A DNA stretch of 64,000 bases from Sulfitobacter sp. LCG007 (GCF_040801785.1 NZ_CP161805.1:3038001-3102000); one strand, 5' to 3'; positions 8,288-19,036 are shown, counted from the first letter of the stretch. Notes: a model not told the origin generated them from the sequence alone. Numbers and translations are program-made.

Positions 8288-9373
8288 CTAAGCCGGTCCT
8301 TTCCAGCGCGCCAGAGCCGTCTCGGCGTCGATGATCGACGCAGGCCGCAGCGAGGATTTCGTGATCTCGAAGCGCGGCGCGGGCCCCGGCTGAGCGAGGC
8401 CTTCGAAGGGCGCATAGGTGGCGCGTGCGCGGTTGTGGGCGTCAGCCATCGCCTCTTCCAGGGAAAGCACAGGCGTGACGCAGGCGTCGGTCTGCGCGAA
8501 GATCCCGTTCCAGTCGTCGCGCGTCCGGCCGGCGAAGATCTCTTCGAACCTGTCCCGCATCGCTGGCCAGCACGCGCGGTCGTACTGAACGAACGCACGA
8601 TCCGGCAGGCCCAGACCCGCGAGCAGACTGGCGAAGAACTGCGGCTCGAGCGCACCGACAGCCACATGCCGGCAGTCCGCGCAGGCATAGCACCGATAGA
8701 ACGGCGCACCGCCGTCCAGAAGGTTCGCGCCGCGCTCCGACGTCCACGCACCGGTCTGGCTCAGCGAAACGAACAGGCTCAGCAGACGCGCCGTGCCGTC
8801 CGTCATCGCGACGTCGACGGTCTGCCCCCGGCCCGTCCGCTGCGCGGCGTGGACGCCGGCCATGACACCCAGCGCAAGAAAAAGCGCGCCGCCGCCATAA
8901 TCCCCTACCAGATTCAGCGGCGGTTCCGGCGGGCGGTCGGGTGCGCCCATCAGCCCCAGCGCCCCTGCAATCGCAATGTAGTTGATGTCATGTCCGGCAC
9001 GGGCGGCGCGCGGACCGGTCTGGCCCCAGCCGGTCATCCTGGCGTAAACAAGACCCGGATTTCGCGCCAGGCAGACGTCGGGGCCCAGACCGAGCCGCTC
9101 CATCACGCCGGGCCGGAAGCCCTCGATGAGCGCATCCGCTGTTGAAATGAGTTCGAGCGCGGTTTCCCTGCCCCCGTCCGTCTTCAGATCCAGTTCAATC
9201 CCGGGACGGCCACGGTGAAGGATCGCCTCTCCGAGATCGTCATATGCCGCCTGCCCGCCCACTCGCGCGATGCGGATGATGTCGGCCCCCATGTCGGCAA
9301 GCAGACCGCCTGCCAGCGGCACCGGGCCGATGGCATCCATTTCGACGATCCTCAATCCGTCCAGGGCGCCCAT
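8288..9373 (-). CDS. CaiB/BaiF CoA-transferase family, alpha-methylacyl-CoA racemase-like
   Basis: A 361-aa class III CoA-transferase fold protein. The sequence GHDINYIAIAGALG near residue 120 and the LVGDYGGGALFLALG segment near residue 150 carry the His and Asp that act as the two catalytic bases in alpha-methylacyl-CoA racemases, so racemisation of 2-methylacyl-CoA thioesters is more likely than CoA transfer. The start at 9373 (MGALDGLRIVEMDAIGP) has GGGAG 7 bases upstream; two upstream ATGs are less well placed. No beta-oxidation genes are adjacent. It sits alone between the cyd operon and the sensor kinase. Confidence 0.85.
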   Translation of the reverse strand: MGALDGLRIVEMDAIGPVPLAGGLLADMGADIIRIARVGGQAAYDDLGEAILHRGRPGIELDLKTDGGRETALELISTADALIEGFRPGVMERLGLGPDVCLARNPGLVYARMTGWGQTGPRAARAGHDINYIAIAGALGLMGAPDRPPEPPLNLVGDYGGGALFLALGVMAGVHAAQRTGRGQTVDVAMTDGTARLLSLFVSLSQTGAWTSERGANLLDGGAPFYRCYACADCRHVAVGALEPQFFASLLAGLGLPDRAFVQYDRACWPAMRDRFEEIFAGRTRDDWNGIFAQTDACVTPVLSLEEAMADAHNRARATYAPFEGLAQPGPAPRFEITKSSLRPASIIDAETALARWKGPA

Positions 9374-9486
9374 GTCCGTCTCCCGCATCCCGTTGGCTTC
9401 GCAACTCTTGGCGAAACCGGCAGGCACGTCCAGACCTCGCCGGACGAACGCGGAACGGACGGCTGCGGATGCGCAACCGCGCGCGC

Positions 9487-10875
9487 TCAGCCGGCAGGCC
9501 GGTCGGTTTCCGACGCAGGCAGCCCGGGAAAGCTCAGATTCACGCTCAGGCCGGGGGCGTTGTCCCCGAGGGCGATGGTGCCGTCGTGCAGCTTCACCAC
9601 ACCCTCCACGAGACTGAGGCCAAGCCCGTTGCCCGGCGTGCTCCTGCTGCGGTCGAGGCGGTAGAGGCGCTGGAAGACGCGCGCGCGTTCATCCTCGGGA
9701 ATGCCGGGGCCATCGTCGCTCACGCTGACATGGACCCGCCCCTGATCGCTTCGCAGCGCCACGGTGATGCGCGTCCCCTCGGGTGTGTGGTGTACCGCGT
9801 TCTCTATCAGATTGGCGAGCACCTGGCCCAGCAGGTTGCGGTCGCCGGTCACGCAGACCGGTCCGTCCTGCGGCACTTCGCAGATCAGTTCCTGTCCCTT
9901 TCCGGTCGCGGCGGGCTCGTAGACCTCGACGAGCGTGGCACAGAGCGCCCCCATGTCCACGGGGCGGAAATGCGCGCGGGGCGATCCCGATTCGACCTGC
10001 GCAAGCTGGAGCAGCGACTGGAAGACCGAGGCGATGCCATCGACTTCCGAGCGGGCCTTGCCGACGAGTTCCGCTTCGGGCGCATCCTCCGGGACCCTGC
10101 GGGCCAGCTCGTCGAGATGCACGGCGACCCGCTGGATCGGGGTCTTCAGATCGTGGGCGATGTCTGACGAGACCTGCCGCAACATCGCCGTGCTGGTCTC
10201 CTGCGCGGCGGCCATCTGATTCACCTTGACGCCGATCCGCCCAAGATCTTCCGACCAGCCGGGGCCGACCGCCACCCGCGCCGAAAGTCTTCCGGTCGTC
10301 AGCTCGTCCAGCGTGGCGCCGATGACCTCGACATCATGCTTGCTGCGCCACGCCAGCCAAAGTCCGCCGGAGAGCGCGATGAGCACGGTGGGCAAGAGGC
10401 TGATCCAAAGGATGTTGACGAAAGCCTGGCCAAGCGCCTCGACCTCGGCCCAGCTTCGCGCGATGGATAGCCTGCCGCCGTAAAGCCTCGTGGAAAGGGT
10501 CATGTATCTCCCGCCAAGACCTTCGGAATCGCCGCCGGTCAGCGACACGATGCGGTAGCCCTCATCGTCGCGGGCAATGGCCGCATTCCCGTAGACCAGC
10601 CCGTTGGGCGAATGGTAGCTCAGCACGAAGCGGCGCGGATCCGTGTCCCGGCTCTGGGCTTCGACAAGCGCGGCGACGGCACGGGCGTTGGGCGCCGCGC
10701 GCAGACCCGCGAGGTCGCGCGTCAGGTCCTCGCGGATCGCCTGCTCGAACGAGCGCTGGGTATAGGCATAGGTTGCCGCGAGCCCCAGAAGGCTTGCCAG
10801 GGTGAACAGCAGCACCAGCGCCAGCGCCAGCCGCACCGGCATCGAGCGCAGCAGGCTGGCGACGCGCGACTTCAT
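9487..10875 (-). CDS. Two-component sensor histidine kinase
   Basis: Membrane sensor kinase of 462 aa. A first helix at about residues 13-33 and a second near residue 165 (ILWISLLPTVLIALSGGLWLA) flank a periplasmic sensor domain of about 130 residues. A HAMP linker follows, then the HisKA H-box DIAHDLKTPIQR near residue 238 with the phosphorylated His, and an HATPase domain with N-box NLIENAVHH and G-boxes DDGPGIP and GNGLGLSLV. Its ATG overlaps the response-regulator stop by 4 bases. The stimulus is not known; the linked DegP-type protease hints at envelope stress. Confidence 0.92.
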   Translation of the reverse strand: MKSRVASLLRSMPVRLALALVLLFTLASLLGLAATYAYTQRSFEQAIREDLTRDLAGLRAAPNARAVAALVEAQSRDTDPRRFVLSYHSPNGLVYGNAAIARDDEGYRIVSLTGGDSEGLGGRYMTLSTRLYGGRLSIARSWAEVEALGQAFVNILWISLLPTVLIALSGGLWLAWRSKHDVEVIGATLDELTTGRLSARVAVGPGWSEDLGRIGVKVNQMAAAQETSTAMLRQVSSDIAHDLKTPIQRVAVHLDELARRVPEDAPEAELVGKARSEVDGIASVFQSLLQLAQVESGSPRAHFRPVDMGALCATLVEVYEPAATGKGQELICEVPQDGPVCVTGDRNLLGQVLANLIENAVHHTPEGTRITVALRSDQGRVHVSVSDDGPGIPEDERARVFQRLYRLDRSRSTPGNGLGLSLVEGVVKLHDGTIALGDNAPGLSVNLSFPGLPASETDRPAG

Positions 10876-11543
10876 GCGTCGATCTTGTAGCCGGCGCCGC
10901 GGACCGTCTGGATCAGCTCGGTATCGAAGGGCTTGTCGACCTTGGCCCGCAGCCGCGAGATATGGGTCTCGACCACATTGGTCATCGGGTCGAAGCTGAG
11001 ATCCCAGACGGCCTCGAGCAGCATGGTCCGGGTCTGAACCCGCCCCTTCCGGCGCATCAGGTGTTCAAGAAGGGAGAATTCGCGTGGCAGCAGGTCGATC
11101 GTCTGACCCTCGCGCGTGACCTTCCGTCCGATCAGGTCCATTTCCAGCGGACCGCAACGCAGGACGGTCTCCTGCTCAAGCGCCTGCGGGCGTCGCGCCA
11201 GCGCGGCGACGCGGGCCGAGAGCTCTCCGAAGGCGAACGGCTTGACGAGATAGTCGTCGCCCCCCGCATTCAGTCCGCCGATCCGGTCGTCCACGCTGCC
11301 GAGCGAGGTCAGGAAAAGCACCGGCGTCCGGTTGCCGGCCCCGCGCAGCGTCTTGACGAGTGTGAGCCCATCGAGTCCCGGAAGCATCCGGTCCACGATC
11401 ATCACGTCATAATTGCCTTCCGTCGCCTGAAAGAGAGCCTCGCGTCCGTCTTCCACCAGATCGACGGTCTGACCCTCCTCGCGCAACCCGCGCGCGATAT
11501 AGGCCCCGGTGGTGGCGTCGTCCTCGACCACAAGCAGTTTCAT
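10872..11543 (-). CDS. OmpR-family response regulator
   Basis: A 223-aa DNA-binding response regulator. The receiver domain opens with MKLLVVEDDATTG; the phospho-acceptor Asp is in MIVDRMLPG near residue 51 and the conserved Lys in DDYLVKPFAF near residue 100. A winged-helix effector domain covers the last 95 residues (PREFSLLEHLMRRKG to RGAGYKIDA). It probably controls the divergent degP-like gene and its own operon. The ATG at 11543 matches the family N-terminus; upstream in-frame ATGs lack ribosome sites. The kinase gene overlaps its end. Confidence 0.92.
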   Translation of the reverse strand: MKLLVVEDDATTGAYIARGLREEGQTVDLVEDGREALFQATEGNYDVMIVDRMLPGLDGLTLVKTLRGAGNRTPVLFLTSLGSVDDRIGGLNAGGDDYLVKPFAFGELSARVAALARRPQALEQETVLRCGPLEMDLIGRKVTREGQTIDLLPREFSLLEHLMRRKGRVQTRTMLLEAVWDLSFDPMTNVVETHISRLRAKVDKPFDTELIQTVRGAGYKIDA

Positions 11544-11680
11544 CGTACCGTTCCGCGACATTGCATTGCGTTGCAGGAAGCTGGGCGAAGAAGCCGACCC
11601 GGTCCTGATGCAGACCATACAGATATTCAACGACCGCCCGCATGTGAACCACGCGCCGGCACCCGCCCCGCAATCGCCCA

Positions 11681-11716
11681 TTACAAATTTGTAACCTGCG
11701 CCAAACGCCCCTGTAA
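11681..11716. promoter_or_regulatory. Candidate response-regulator operator between the RR and degP genes
   Basis: The divergent spacer holds a perfect 14-base palindrome TTACAAATTTGTAA (11681-11694). In addition TGTAA occurs at 11690 and again at 11712, a direct repeat 22 bases apart, about two helical turns. OmpR-family regulators commonly bind such direct repeats. The site is 50-85 bases upstream of the degP-like start and about 140 bases upstream of the regulator start. Binding is an inference. Confidence 0.4.
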
Positions 11717-11765
11717 GGCGATCGCCCCAGATTGTCCTGCGTCAACCGTTTCAAGGAGCATCCGA

Positions 11766-12881
11766 ATGCGAATCCTCTCCACCTCAAAACGTGCCGCTGC
11801 CTCAATGGTCATGGCCGCGGCGCTTGCGTCGACCAGCCTTGTCGCTGTCTCGCCCTCGGTCGCCCTTGCCGCCCCGGAAGGTGGCTATGCCGACCTCGTC
11901 GATCAGGTCTCGCCCAGCGTCGTCTTCATCGAGGTGACGTCCAGGGTTTCGCCCGCCGGCTTCGAGGGCCAGCTTCCCGAGGGCATGCCGGACATGTTCA
12001 AGCACCAGTTCCGCGACATGTTCCCGAACCAGGGCGCAGGCCGCGAGCGGCAGGGCGTCGGCTCGGGCTTCATCATCTCGAAGGACGGTGAGATCGTCAC
12101 CAATGCCCATGTGGTGGACGGGGCGGAAAAGGTCACGGTCAAGCTGAGCGACGGCCGCAGCTACGAGGCCACCGTACTTGGCAGCGATCCGATGACCGAC
12201 GTCGCCCTTCTCAAGATCGAGGCAGACGTGGACCTGCCCGCCGTGGGCTTCGGCACCTCCGAAGACCTGCGCGTGGGTGACGAGGTCATGGCCGTGGGCA
12301 ACCCGTTCGGCCTGGGCGGAACAGTCACGACGGGTATCGTCTCGGCACTCTCGCGCAACATCAATGCGGGCCCCTACGACGATTTCATCCAGACCGACGC
12401 GGCGATCAACCGGGGCAACTCGGGCGGTCCGCTCTTCGATACTGACGGCAACGTGATCGGGATGAACACCGCGATCATCTCGCCTATGGGCGGCTCAGTC
12501 GGAATCGGCTTCGCCGTTCCCTCCGACATGGTCCGGAATGTCGTCGCGGACCTGCAGGACGATGGAACCGTCGATCGCGGCTGGCTCGGCGTGGCGATCC
12601 GGCCGATGACCGACGAGGTCGCCTCGGTTCTGGGCTACGACCAGCCGAAGGGCGCGGTGGTCCAGGGCGTGTCGGAGGGCAGCCCGGCCGACAAGGCTGG
12701 ACTGCGCGAGGGCGACATCATCCTGTCCTTCAACGGAACCGCAATCGACGAGCTGCGCGACCTGACCCGCGCCGTGGCCGATACCAAGCCCGATGCCTCG
12801 GCAAAGGTCGTCCTTCTGCGCAAGGGCGAAGAGCTGACGAAGGATGTCAGGATCGGCGCCCTCGACAAACACGACGCCTGA
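11766..12881 (+). CDS. DegP/HtrA-family periplasmic serine protease
   Basis: A 371-aa trypsin-like protease and chaperone for misfolded envelope proteins. An N-terminal signal peptide runs from MRILSTSKRAAASMVM to about SVALAA. The catalytic triad is visible as His in TNAHVVDG near residue 115, Asp in MTDVALLKIE and Ser in NRGNSGGPLF near residue 220. One PDZ domain follows (GAVVQGVSEGSPADKAGLREGDIIL); a second PDZ, standard in E. coli DegP, is missing, so it is nearer the one-PDZ forms. AGGAG lies about 9 bases before the ATG. It is divergent from the two-component genes that probably regulate it. Confidence 0.92.
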   Translation: MRILSTSKRAAASMVMAAALASTSLVAVSPSVALAAPEGGYADLVDQVSPSVVFIEVTSRVSPAGFEGQLPEGMPDMFKHQFRDMFPNQGAGRERQGVGSGFIISKDGEIVTNAHVVDGAEKVTVKLSDGRSYEATVLGSDPMTDVALLKIEADVDLPAVGFGTSEDLRVGDEVMAVGNPFGLGGTVTTGIVSALSRNINAGPYDDFIQTDAAINRGNSGGPLFDTDGNVIGMNTAIISPMGGSVGIGFAVPSDMVRNVVADLQDDGTVDRGWLGVAIRPMTDEVASVLGYDQPKGAVVQGVSEGSPADKAGLREGDIILSFNGTAIDELRDLTRAVADTKPDASAKVVLLRKGEELTKDVRIGALDKHDA

Positions 12882-13006
12882 GTCGTGAATGCAACCTCCG
12901 GCGCCGACCACCTTCGCCGGAGGCCAGCCCCGCCCCGCAGGGCGCGCGGCGACATGTCCCGGGGTACCGGGGAGGCCTCGGGGCATGATCTACCCGCATC
13001 TTCCCG

Positions 13007-13031
13007 ACGGGCGGGCCCTGGGTCCGCCCGT
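13007..13031 (+). terminator. Candidate terminator after degP-like gene
   Basis: ACGGGCGG (13007-13014) pairs with CCGCCCGT (13024-13031), with a 9-base loop and a short T run after it on the plus strand. A second perfect 9-bp stem (CCTCCGGCG at 12895, CGCCGGAGG at 12915) lies closer to the stop codon but has no T tract. Both sit between the convergent degP-like and HdeD-like genes. Confidence 0.4.
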
Positions 13032-13053
13032 TTCGCGTGTTGCCGGTGCGAAG

Positions 13054-13596
13054 CTATCGATGCGACAGCCGGTAAAGCGCCAGCGCGGTGGAGAGGAAGT
13101 TGGACGCGACGATCGCCGCGAAGGTCCCTGCCGATGCCACCGGCCACACGGCGGACAACACCCCCGCGAGCAGGATCGAGAACGCGCCGCACCCTGCGAG
13201 CCAGCCCCAGGCCGGGACCCGTCCGCGCAGGCGAAGTCCGAGCGCCAGGGCAAGTGTACCCTGCGCGGTGAAGAGCGCCGCCAGCACACCGGCGGTTGAC
13301 CCCACGTGCGACGTGCCGGCGATGGCATAGTAGAATCCTGCCGCGAGGCCGCAGATCGCGACGGCAAGAAAGGCAGTGCGATTGACATTCCGGCGCGCGG
13401 TGAAGGCCACGACGATGCCGCCGGAACCCCACAGGATCAGCAGGAGGGTCAGCAAGCGCTCGACCGGAAGCCCGGTCAGAACCGGCAGAAGCATCGTGGC
13501 GATCCCCAGCGACGCGAAGGCGACAGCGGTCAGCCTCACGCGGTCGGGACTGCCAAGTTCTTTCACGGCAATTGCTGATCTTGCGAGACTGGCCAT
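13054..13596 (-). CDS. HdeD-family (DUF308) membrane protein
   Basis: A 180-aa integral membrane protein with about six helices in short pairs, for example VAFASLGIATMLLPVLTG, LLTLLLILWGSGGIVVAF, FLAVAICGLAAGFYYAIAG and LFTAQGTLALALGLRLRG. This repeating DUF308 pattern is that of HdeD, which in enterics is linked with acid resistance; its molecular role is not known. The ATG at 13596 has AAGGAGAG 7 bases upstream. It is a single gene, convergent with the degP-like gene and with about 245 bases of AT-richer spacer upstream. Confidence 0.78.
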   Translation of the reverse strand: MASLARSAIAVKELGSPDRVRLTAVAFASLGIATMLLPVLTGLPVERLLTLLLILWGSGGIVVAFTARRNVNRTAFLAVAICGLAAGFYYAIAGTSHVGSTAGVLAALFTAQGTLALALGLRLRGRVPAWGWLAGCGAFSILLAGVLSAVWPVASAGTFAAIVASNFLSTALALYRLSHR

Positions 13597-13841
13597 GCGC
13601 GCTCTCCTTGCTCCGGGCCGATCGGGCCTTGTGGATCCCGGTTCAGCATAGCACGCGAGCACCGATTCAATAAAACAACCCTAAAGAGAATTCAGCCAGT
13701 GATGCAATTATGCGTCTCAAGAATTCCCGTCTGAATACATGGGTTTGAGCGCCAACTTTGGGCACCGACGCTCGCGACGGCCCGATTGCCGCCACACCGT
13801 TCGCGCCCCGCGAGAAAGTGAATGACGGAACAATGGTCCGT

Positions 13842-15329
<1,488 letters not shown>

Positions 15330-15357
15330 GTCGCCGCCCGCCCTTCATATCCCCGCA

Positions 15358-16959
15358 TCATCCCTGCCCTCCCCTTAGATCCAACCCCCACGCCTGCATC
15401 CAGACATCGAGCTGCGCGATCTCTTCCGAGCTCATCCGCAGGCCAAGCTTGCTGCGCCGCCAGACGACATCCTCGGCCCGGCGCGCGAATTCGCGCTCCA
15501 TGAGCCAGATCACCTCGCGCTCGCTCAGCGTCGCTCCGAAGGCGCGCCCCATATCGCCGATGACCGACGCGCCCGAAAGGATATCGCGGCTTTCCGTACC
15601 ATAGGCCCGGACGAGCCGCCTTGCCCAGCGCGCATCGAGGAAGGGAAAGTCAGCGAGCAGACCATCGACCAGCGCATCGACGCCGCTGACTTCGAACTGC
15701 CCCCCCGGCAATGCCACGCCGGCCGTCCAGGGTCCGGAAAGACCCGGAAAATAAGGCGCGATCTTGTCCATCGCGTCTTCGGCAAGCTTTCGGTAGGTGG
15801 TGATCTTGCCCCCGAAGATGTTGAGCACCGGTGCCCCGCCGACCTCGTCGACCTTCAGCGTGTAGTCCCGCGTCGCCGCCGTCGCGCTGCTAGCGCCATC
15901 GTCATAGAGCGGCCGTACCCCGGAATAAGTCCATACGACATCCTCCTCGCCGATCGACTGCTTGAAATAGCCGTTGGCGAAGTCGATCAGGTAGCGCTTC
16001 TCCTCCGGCGTGCAGACGGGGGCCGTGTCGGGATCGTCATGCTCCGCGTCGGTGGTGCCGATCAGGGTGAAGTCGGTCTCGTAAGGGATCGTGAAGATGA
16101 TCCGCCCGTCCGAACCCTGCAGGAAATAGCACTTGTCGTGACCGTAGAGCCGCGGCGTGACGATATGGCTGCCGCGCACGAGGCGCACACCCGCCGCGGA
16201 GTTGACATGCACCTTGCCGCTCAGGATCTCTCCGACCCAGGGGCCGCCGGCATTCACCAGCATCTTCGCGCTGACGGCAGAGGCGGCGCCGGTGTCGACA
16301 TCGCGCAGCTCGATATGCCAGAGATCGCCCTCGCGCCGGGCGGATTCGACCTTCGTGCGCACCATGATCTTCGCGCCGCGCGCCTCAGCATCGCGGGCGT
16401 TCAGGACGACGAGACGCGAATCCTCGATCCAGCAGTCGGAATACTCGAAAGCGGTCGTGAACCGGTCCTGCAGCGGCTTCCCTTCGGGCGCGCCACGCAG
16501 ATCAACCGTGCGCGTGCCCGGCAGGATCGTCCGGCCCCCGAGATGGTCGTAGAGGAAAAGGCCGCAGCGGATCATCCAGGCCGGGCGGCGCCCTTTCATC
16601 CAGGGCATGACGCTCGACAGCAGACGCGAGGCCGGCGTGTCGGTCTCGAAGCGCATGTCGGAATGATACGGCAGCACGAAGCGCATCGGCCATGAAATAT
16701 GCGGCATGGCGCGCAAAAGCACCTCGCGCTCGGCAAGCGCATGCCGGACAAGACGGATCTCGAAATATTCGAGGTAGCGTAATCCGCCGTGGAACAGCTT
16801 GGTCGAGGCCGAAGAGGTCGCCGAGGCCAGATCGCCCATCTCGGCCAGCGCCACCCTCAGGCCCCGCCCGGCGGCATCGCGTGCGATGCCGCAGCCATTG
16901 ACCCCGCCGCCGATCACGAAGAGGTCGTAACTATCTGGCGCCGAAGAAGAATGCGGCAC
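15358..16959 (-). CDS. glpD: Aerobic glycerol-3-phosphate dehydrogenase
   Basis: A 533-aa FAD enzyme that oxidises sn-glycerol 3-phosphate to dihydroxyacetone phosphate and passes electrons to quinone at the membrane. The FAD-binding site is YDLFVIGGGVNGCGIARDAA near residue 12, followed by the family SSASTKLFHGGLRYLEYFE segment and FTIPYETDFTLIGTTD. A C-terminal helical domain ends the protein. I choose the GTG at 16959, which has GGGAGAGG 5 bases upstream; the ATG at 16995 has its AGGA almost touching it. It precedes glpK in the operon. Confidence 0.93.
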   Translation of the reverse strand: MPHSSSAPDSYDLFVIGGGVNGCGIARDAAGRGLRVALAEMGDLASATSSASTKLFHGGLRYLEYFEIRLVRHALAEREVLLRAMPHISWPMRFVLPYHSDMRFETDTPASRLLSSVMPWMKGRRPAWMIRCGLFLYDHLGGRTILPGTRTVDLRGAPEGKPLQDRFTTAFEYSDCWIEDSRLVVLNARDAEARGAKIMVRTKVESARREGDLWHIELRDVDTGAASAVSAKMLVNAGGPWVGEILSGKVHVNSAAGVRLVRGSHIVTPRLYGHDKCYFLQGSDGRIIFTIPYETDFTLIGTTDAEHDDPDTAPVCTPEEKRYLIDFANGYFKQSIGEEDVVWTYSGVRPLYDDGASSATAATRDYTLKVDEVGGAPVLNIFGGKITTYRKLAEDAMDKIAPYFPGLSGPWTAGVALPGGQFEVSGVDALVDGLLADFPFLDARWARRLVRAYGTESRDILSGASVIGDMGRAFGATLSEREVIWLMEREFARRAEDVVWRRSKLGLRMSSEEIAQLDVWMQAWGLDLRGGQG

Positions 16960-17052
16960 CTGGGCCTCTCCCTGAATGGCTCGCGGCACAGACATTCCTA
17001 AGGGCTGTTCCCCGGAATCGCAAGCGTACCCATGCAGCCGGGCCCCGCCCTC

Positions 17053-17300
17053 GGAAGGTCGCGATGCGCTCGGCCACCCGGAAGATCGCGACCGTGTCTA
17101 TGGCCTATGCGGGCGGCAGGCGATACCATGCCCCGTGCGCCCCGGACGCGGCGGCAAAGGTGCGGACCGCAATCCCGGCGGTGGCCGCAATGCCGACGGC
17201 TAGCAACGGCTGCCCGGCCCTCACGCCGAGGCTGAAGAAAGGCAGCGCCGCGCTGACCGGTTCCTGCGGCAGGCCGGTGCCGCCGAGCGCCCAATGAAAC
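17053..17300 (-). pseudogene. Remnant of a HupE/UreJ-family membrane protein, C-terminal part
   Basis: In one minus-strand frame the translation reads LGGTGLPQEPVSAALPFFSLGV, then a hydrophobic stretch ending YRLPPA, a TAG at 17105-17107, and then AIDTVAIFRVAERIATF. The order GLPQ, FxLGVxAGQ, hydrophobic helix, then AIGTVAxFWxxER near the end is what I know from the last third of HupE/UreJ-type proteins. The stop falls where a Tyr is expected, and no matching N-terminus is found upstream. The stretch therefore looks like a decayed gene end. It lies between glpD and the iorB gene. Confidence 0.5.
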
Positions 17301-17461
17301 CACCGCGCCCGCGTTTGAGCGCCCTTGCGGTCTGGAAGCTGCGGTTCACCACTCAAACCCAACCGGAAGATTCCGGATCGAACCGGCCCTGACCGCGATG
17401 GAGGGTCATCTCGAGCCCACCGCCGCACCCCGGCGCAAGCGCGACGCGCGCCATTCGATCC

Positions 17462-19036
17462 TCATGTCGCAGCCTCAGTGGTCTGCGTGTCTCCGATGAA
17501 TGTCTCGATCGTCCGAAGCGCTCCGTCGAGCGCCTTTCCCTCCTCATCGCCAAGCGCCGCCTCCCGCAGGCGCGCGACCCAGGGTGCGGCGTCCTCACGA
17601 CCCGCCAGCCGGTCCGCGCCCGCCATCACGCGGTCGAATTTCGTCAGGCCCCGTGCATGGGTGTCCGAATATCCCTTGATCAGGCGGCGGCACCGCAGGA
17701 TCTCCACCGCAAGATCGTAGTCTTCGTCGATCCGGGCCAGCGCGCGGGCGAGCCACGCTTCCAGATGCGCCTTTTCCTGTGCGTGGCGGTAGGTCCTGCG
17801 CCGCCACCCCCTCAGACCGGCGAGAACATAAAGCGACAGAAACCCGCCCAGGCCGTCCGTCCTGATCCGCCTTCCCTTGTTGAAGAGGCGGTCGACCAGC
17901 CGCATCGCCCTGTCGGAGCCAGCGACACGGGCACCCAGGCCGGCGGGAAGCAGCCCTGCGATTTCTTCGGCGCGCGGATGCATGAATTCCGTAAGCTGCA
18001 TCAGCATGCCATCCGCTGCGCCCATCTCGCTGCGGATGCGCCTGAACCGCTCGCCTTCCGTTTTCAGCCCCGCGACGCGGATGACATCGTCATAGGCCAT
18101 CGCGTTGGCCAGATACTTTGCCGCCTCGCGGGTGAACCGATGGCCTTGCGCTGCGCTGTCGCGCTTGCCCAGACCGTCCAGACGGTCAAGGTATTCGCGT
18201 CCGTAGGCCAGATCCTGAAAGCCGACCACCTTGCGCAGACCGGCAAGGGCCATGTCGCGGACCGGCTCGGGAAGATCGGATGCCCGCCGGGCGAGGGCGG
18301 CCCAGTCGTCCCGTCCGGGGCCTTCCGGTTCTCGGGCCGGTGTGGCCTCGCCGGTCGGTGCCGATTGCGCCCGTGGCTCCTGCGCCGCCGCGAAGCCCGC
18401 GGCGAAGGCCGCGAGCGAAGCCTGCGTTCCGCGCCCGCCGCGCCGGATCGCCGCCTCGAATGCGACGCGCGGGAAGGGCAGCGCGCCCGACCCCGCGAGC
18501 GCGCCGAAGAGCGATGCCGAAATCACCGAGCCCTGCGCAACCGCGAGACGCTCCATGTCGCCGAGAACCACCCGCCGGGCGGCGATATCGGCGGCGGCCC
18601 TGACCTCTTCCGCCGTCGCGATCCCGTCGCCCGGCACGGATTTTTCCGATACCGCAAGGGCTCGGTGGGTCGAGGCGATCACGGTGGTTCGATCCGGCGT
18701 GACGAAACCCCGCAGGATTGCCCTGCCCGCCTCCATCAGCTCGGCCGCGATCAGGATGTCGACATCGCCCGCCGAGGGGGCAAGCGCGAAAACCGGCGTT
18801 GCCCCGGCGGCGGCGGGCACCATCTCGACATAATAGATCGTCGACCCCGTGCGCTGCGCGACACCCGCGACGCTGGTCGTCTGGCAGGCGTAGCCCTGAT
18901 CGCGCGCGAGGCTCTCGATCCAGCCGGACAACACCCCGCCCCCCTGCCCGCCCACGGCCATGACGGCAAGCTTGATGATGCCATCGGACTTCTCGCGCGG
19001 CGGACGCGGTGACAGCGTCGGAGCGGCCCCATTCAT
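17462..19036 (-). CDS. iorB: Indolepyruvate oxidoreductase subunit B-like protein with DUF6537-type C-terminus
   Basis: A 524-aa protein whose first 200 residues are the gamma domain of 2-oxoacid:acceptor oxidoreductases: IKLAVMAVGGQGGGVLSGWI, then TTSVAGVAQRTGSTIYYVEM. The last 300 residues are the helical extension found in many proteobacterial IorB proteins (AYGREYLDRLDGL to LIKGYSDTHARGL). With IorA it would oxidatively decarboxylate an aryl 2-oxoacid to the aryl-acyl-CoA. The ATG at 19036 overlaps the iorA stop (ATGA). It is the last gene of the long operon that starts at the binding-protein gene. Confidence 0.85.
   Translation of the reverse strand: MNGAAPTLSPRPPREKSDGIIKLAVMAVGGQGGGVLSGWIESLARDQGYACQTTSVAGVAQRTGSTIYYVEMVPAAAGATPVFALAPSAGDVDILIAAELMEAGRAILRGFVTPDRTTVIASTHRALAVSEKSVPGDGIATAEEVRAAADIAARRVVLGDMERLAVAQGSVISASLFGALAGSGALPFPRVAFEAAIRRGGRGTQASLAAFAAGFAAAQEPRAQSAPTGEATPAREPEGPGRDDWAALARRASDLPEPVRDMALAGLRKVVGFQDLAYGREYLDRLDGLGKRDSAAQGHRFTREAAKYLANAMAYDDVIRVAGLKTEGERFRRIRSEMGAADGMLMQLTEFMHPRAEEIAGLLPAGLGARVAGSDRAMRLVDRLFNKGRRIRTDGLGGFLSLYVLAGLRGWRRRTYRHAQEKAHLEAWLARALARIDEDYDLAVEILRCRRLIKGYSDTHARGLTKFDRVMAGADRLAGREDAAPWVARLREAALGDEEGKALDGALRTIETFIGDTQTTEAAT

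Noticed and set aside
8083-8751. An upstream in-frame extension of cydA by 223 codons
   Set aside because: It is Arg/Ser/Ala-rich shadow sequence running into the racemase gene; the conserved first helix of CydA starts at 8082 with a good ribosome site.
10962-11765. An in-frame upstream extension of the DegP-like protein
   Set aside because: It runs antisense through the response regulator. The ATG at 11766 starts a proper signal peptide with AGGAG upstream.
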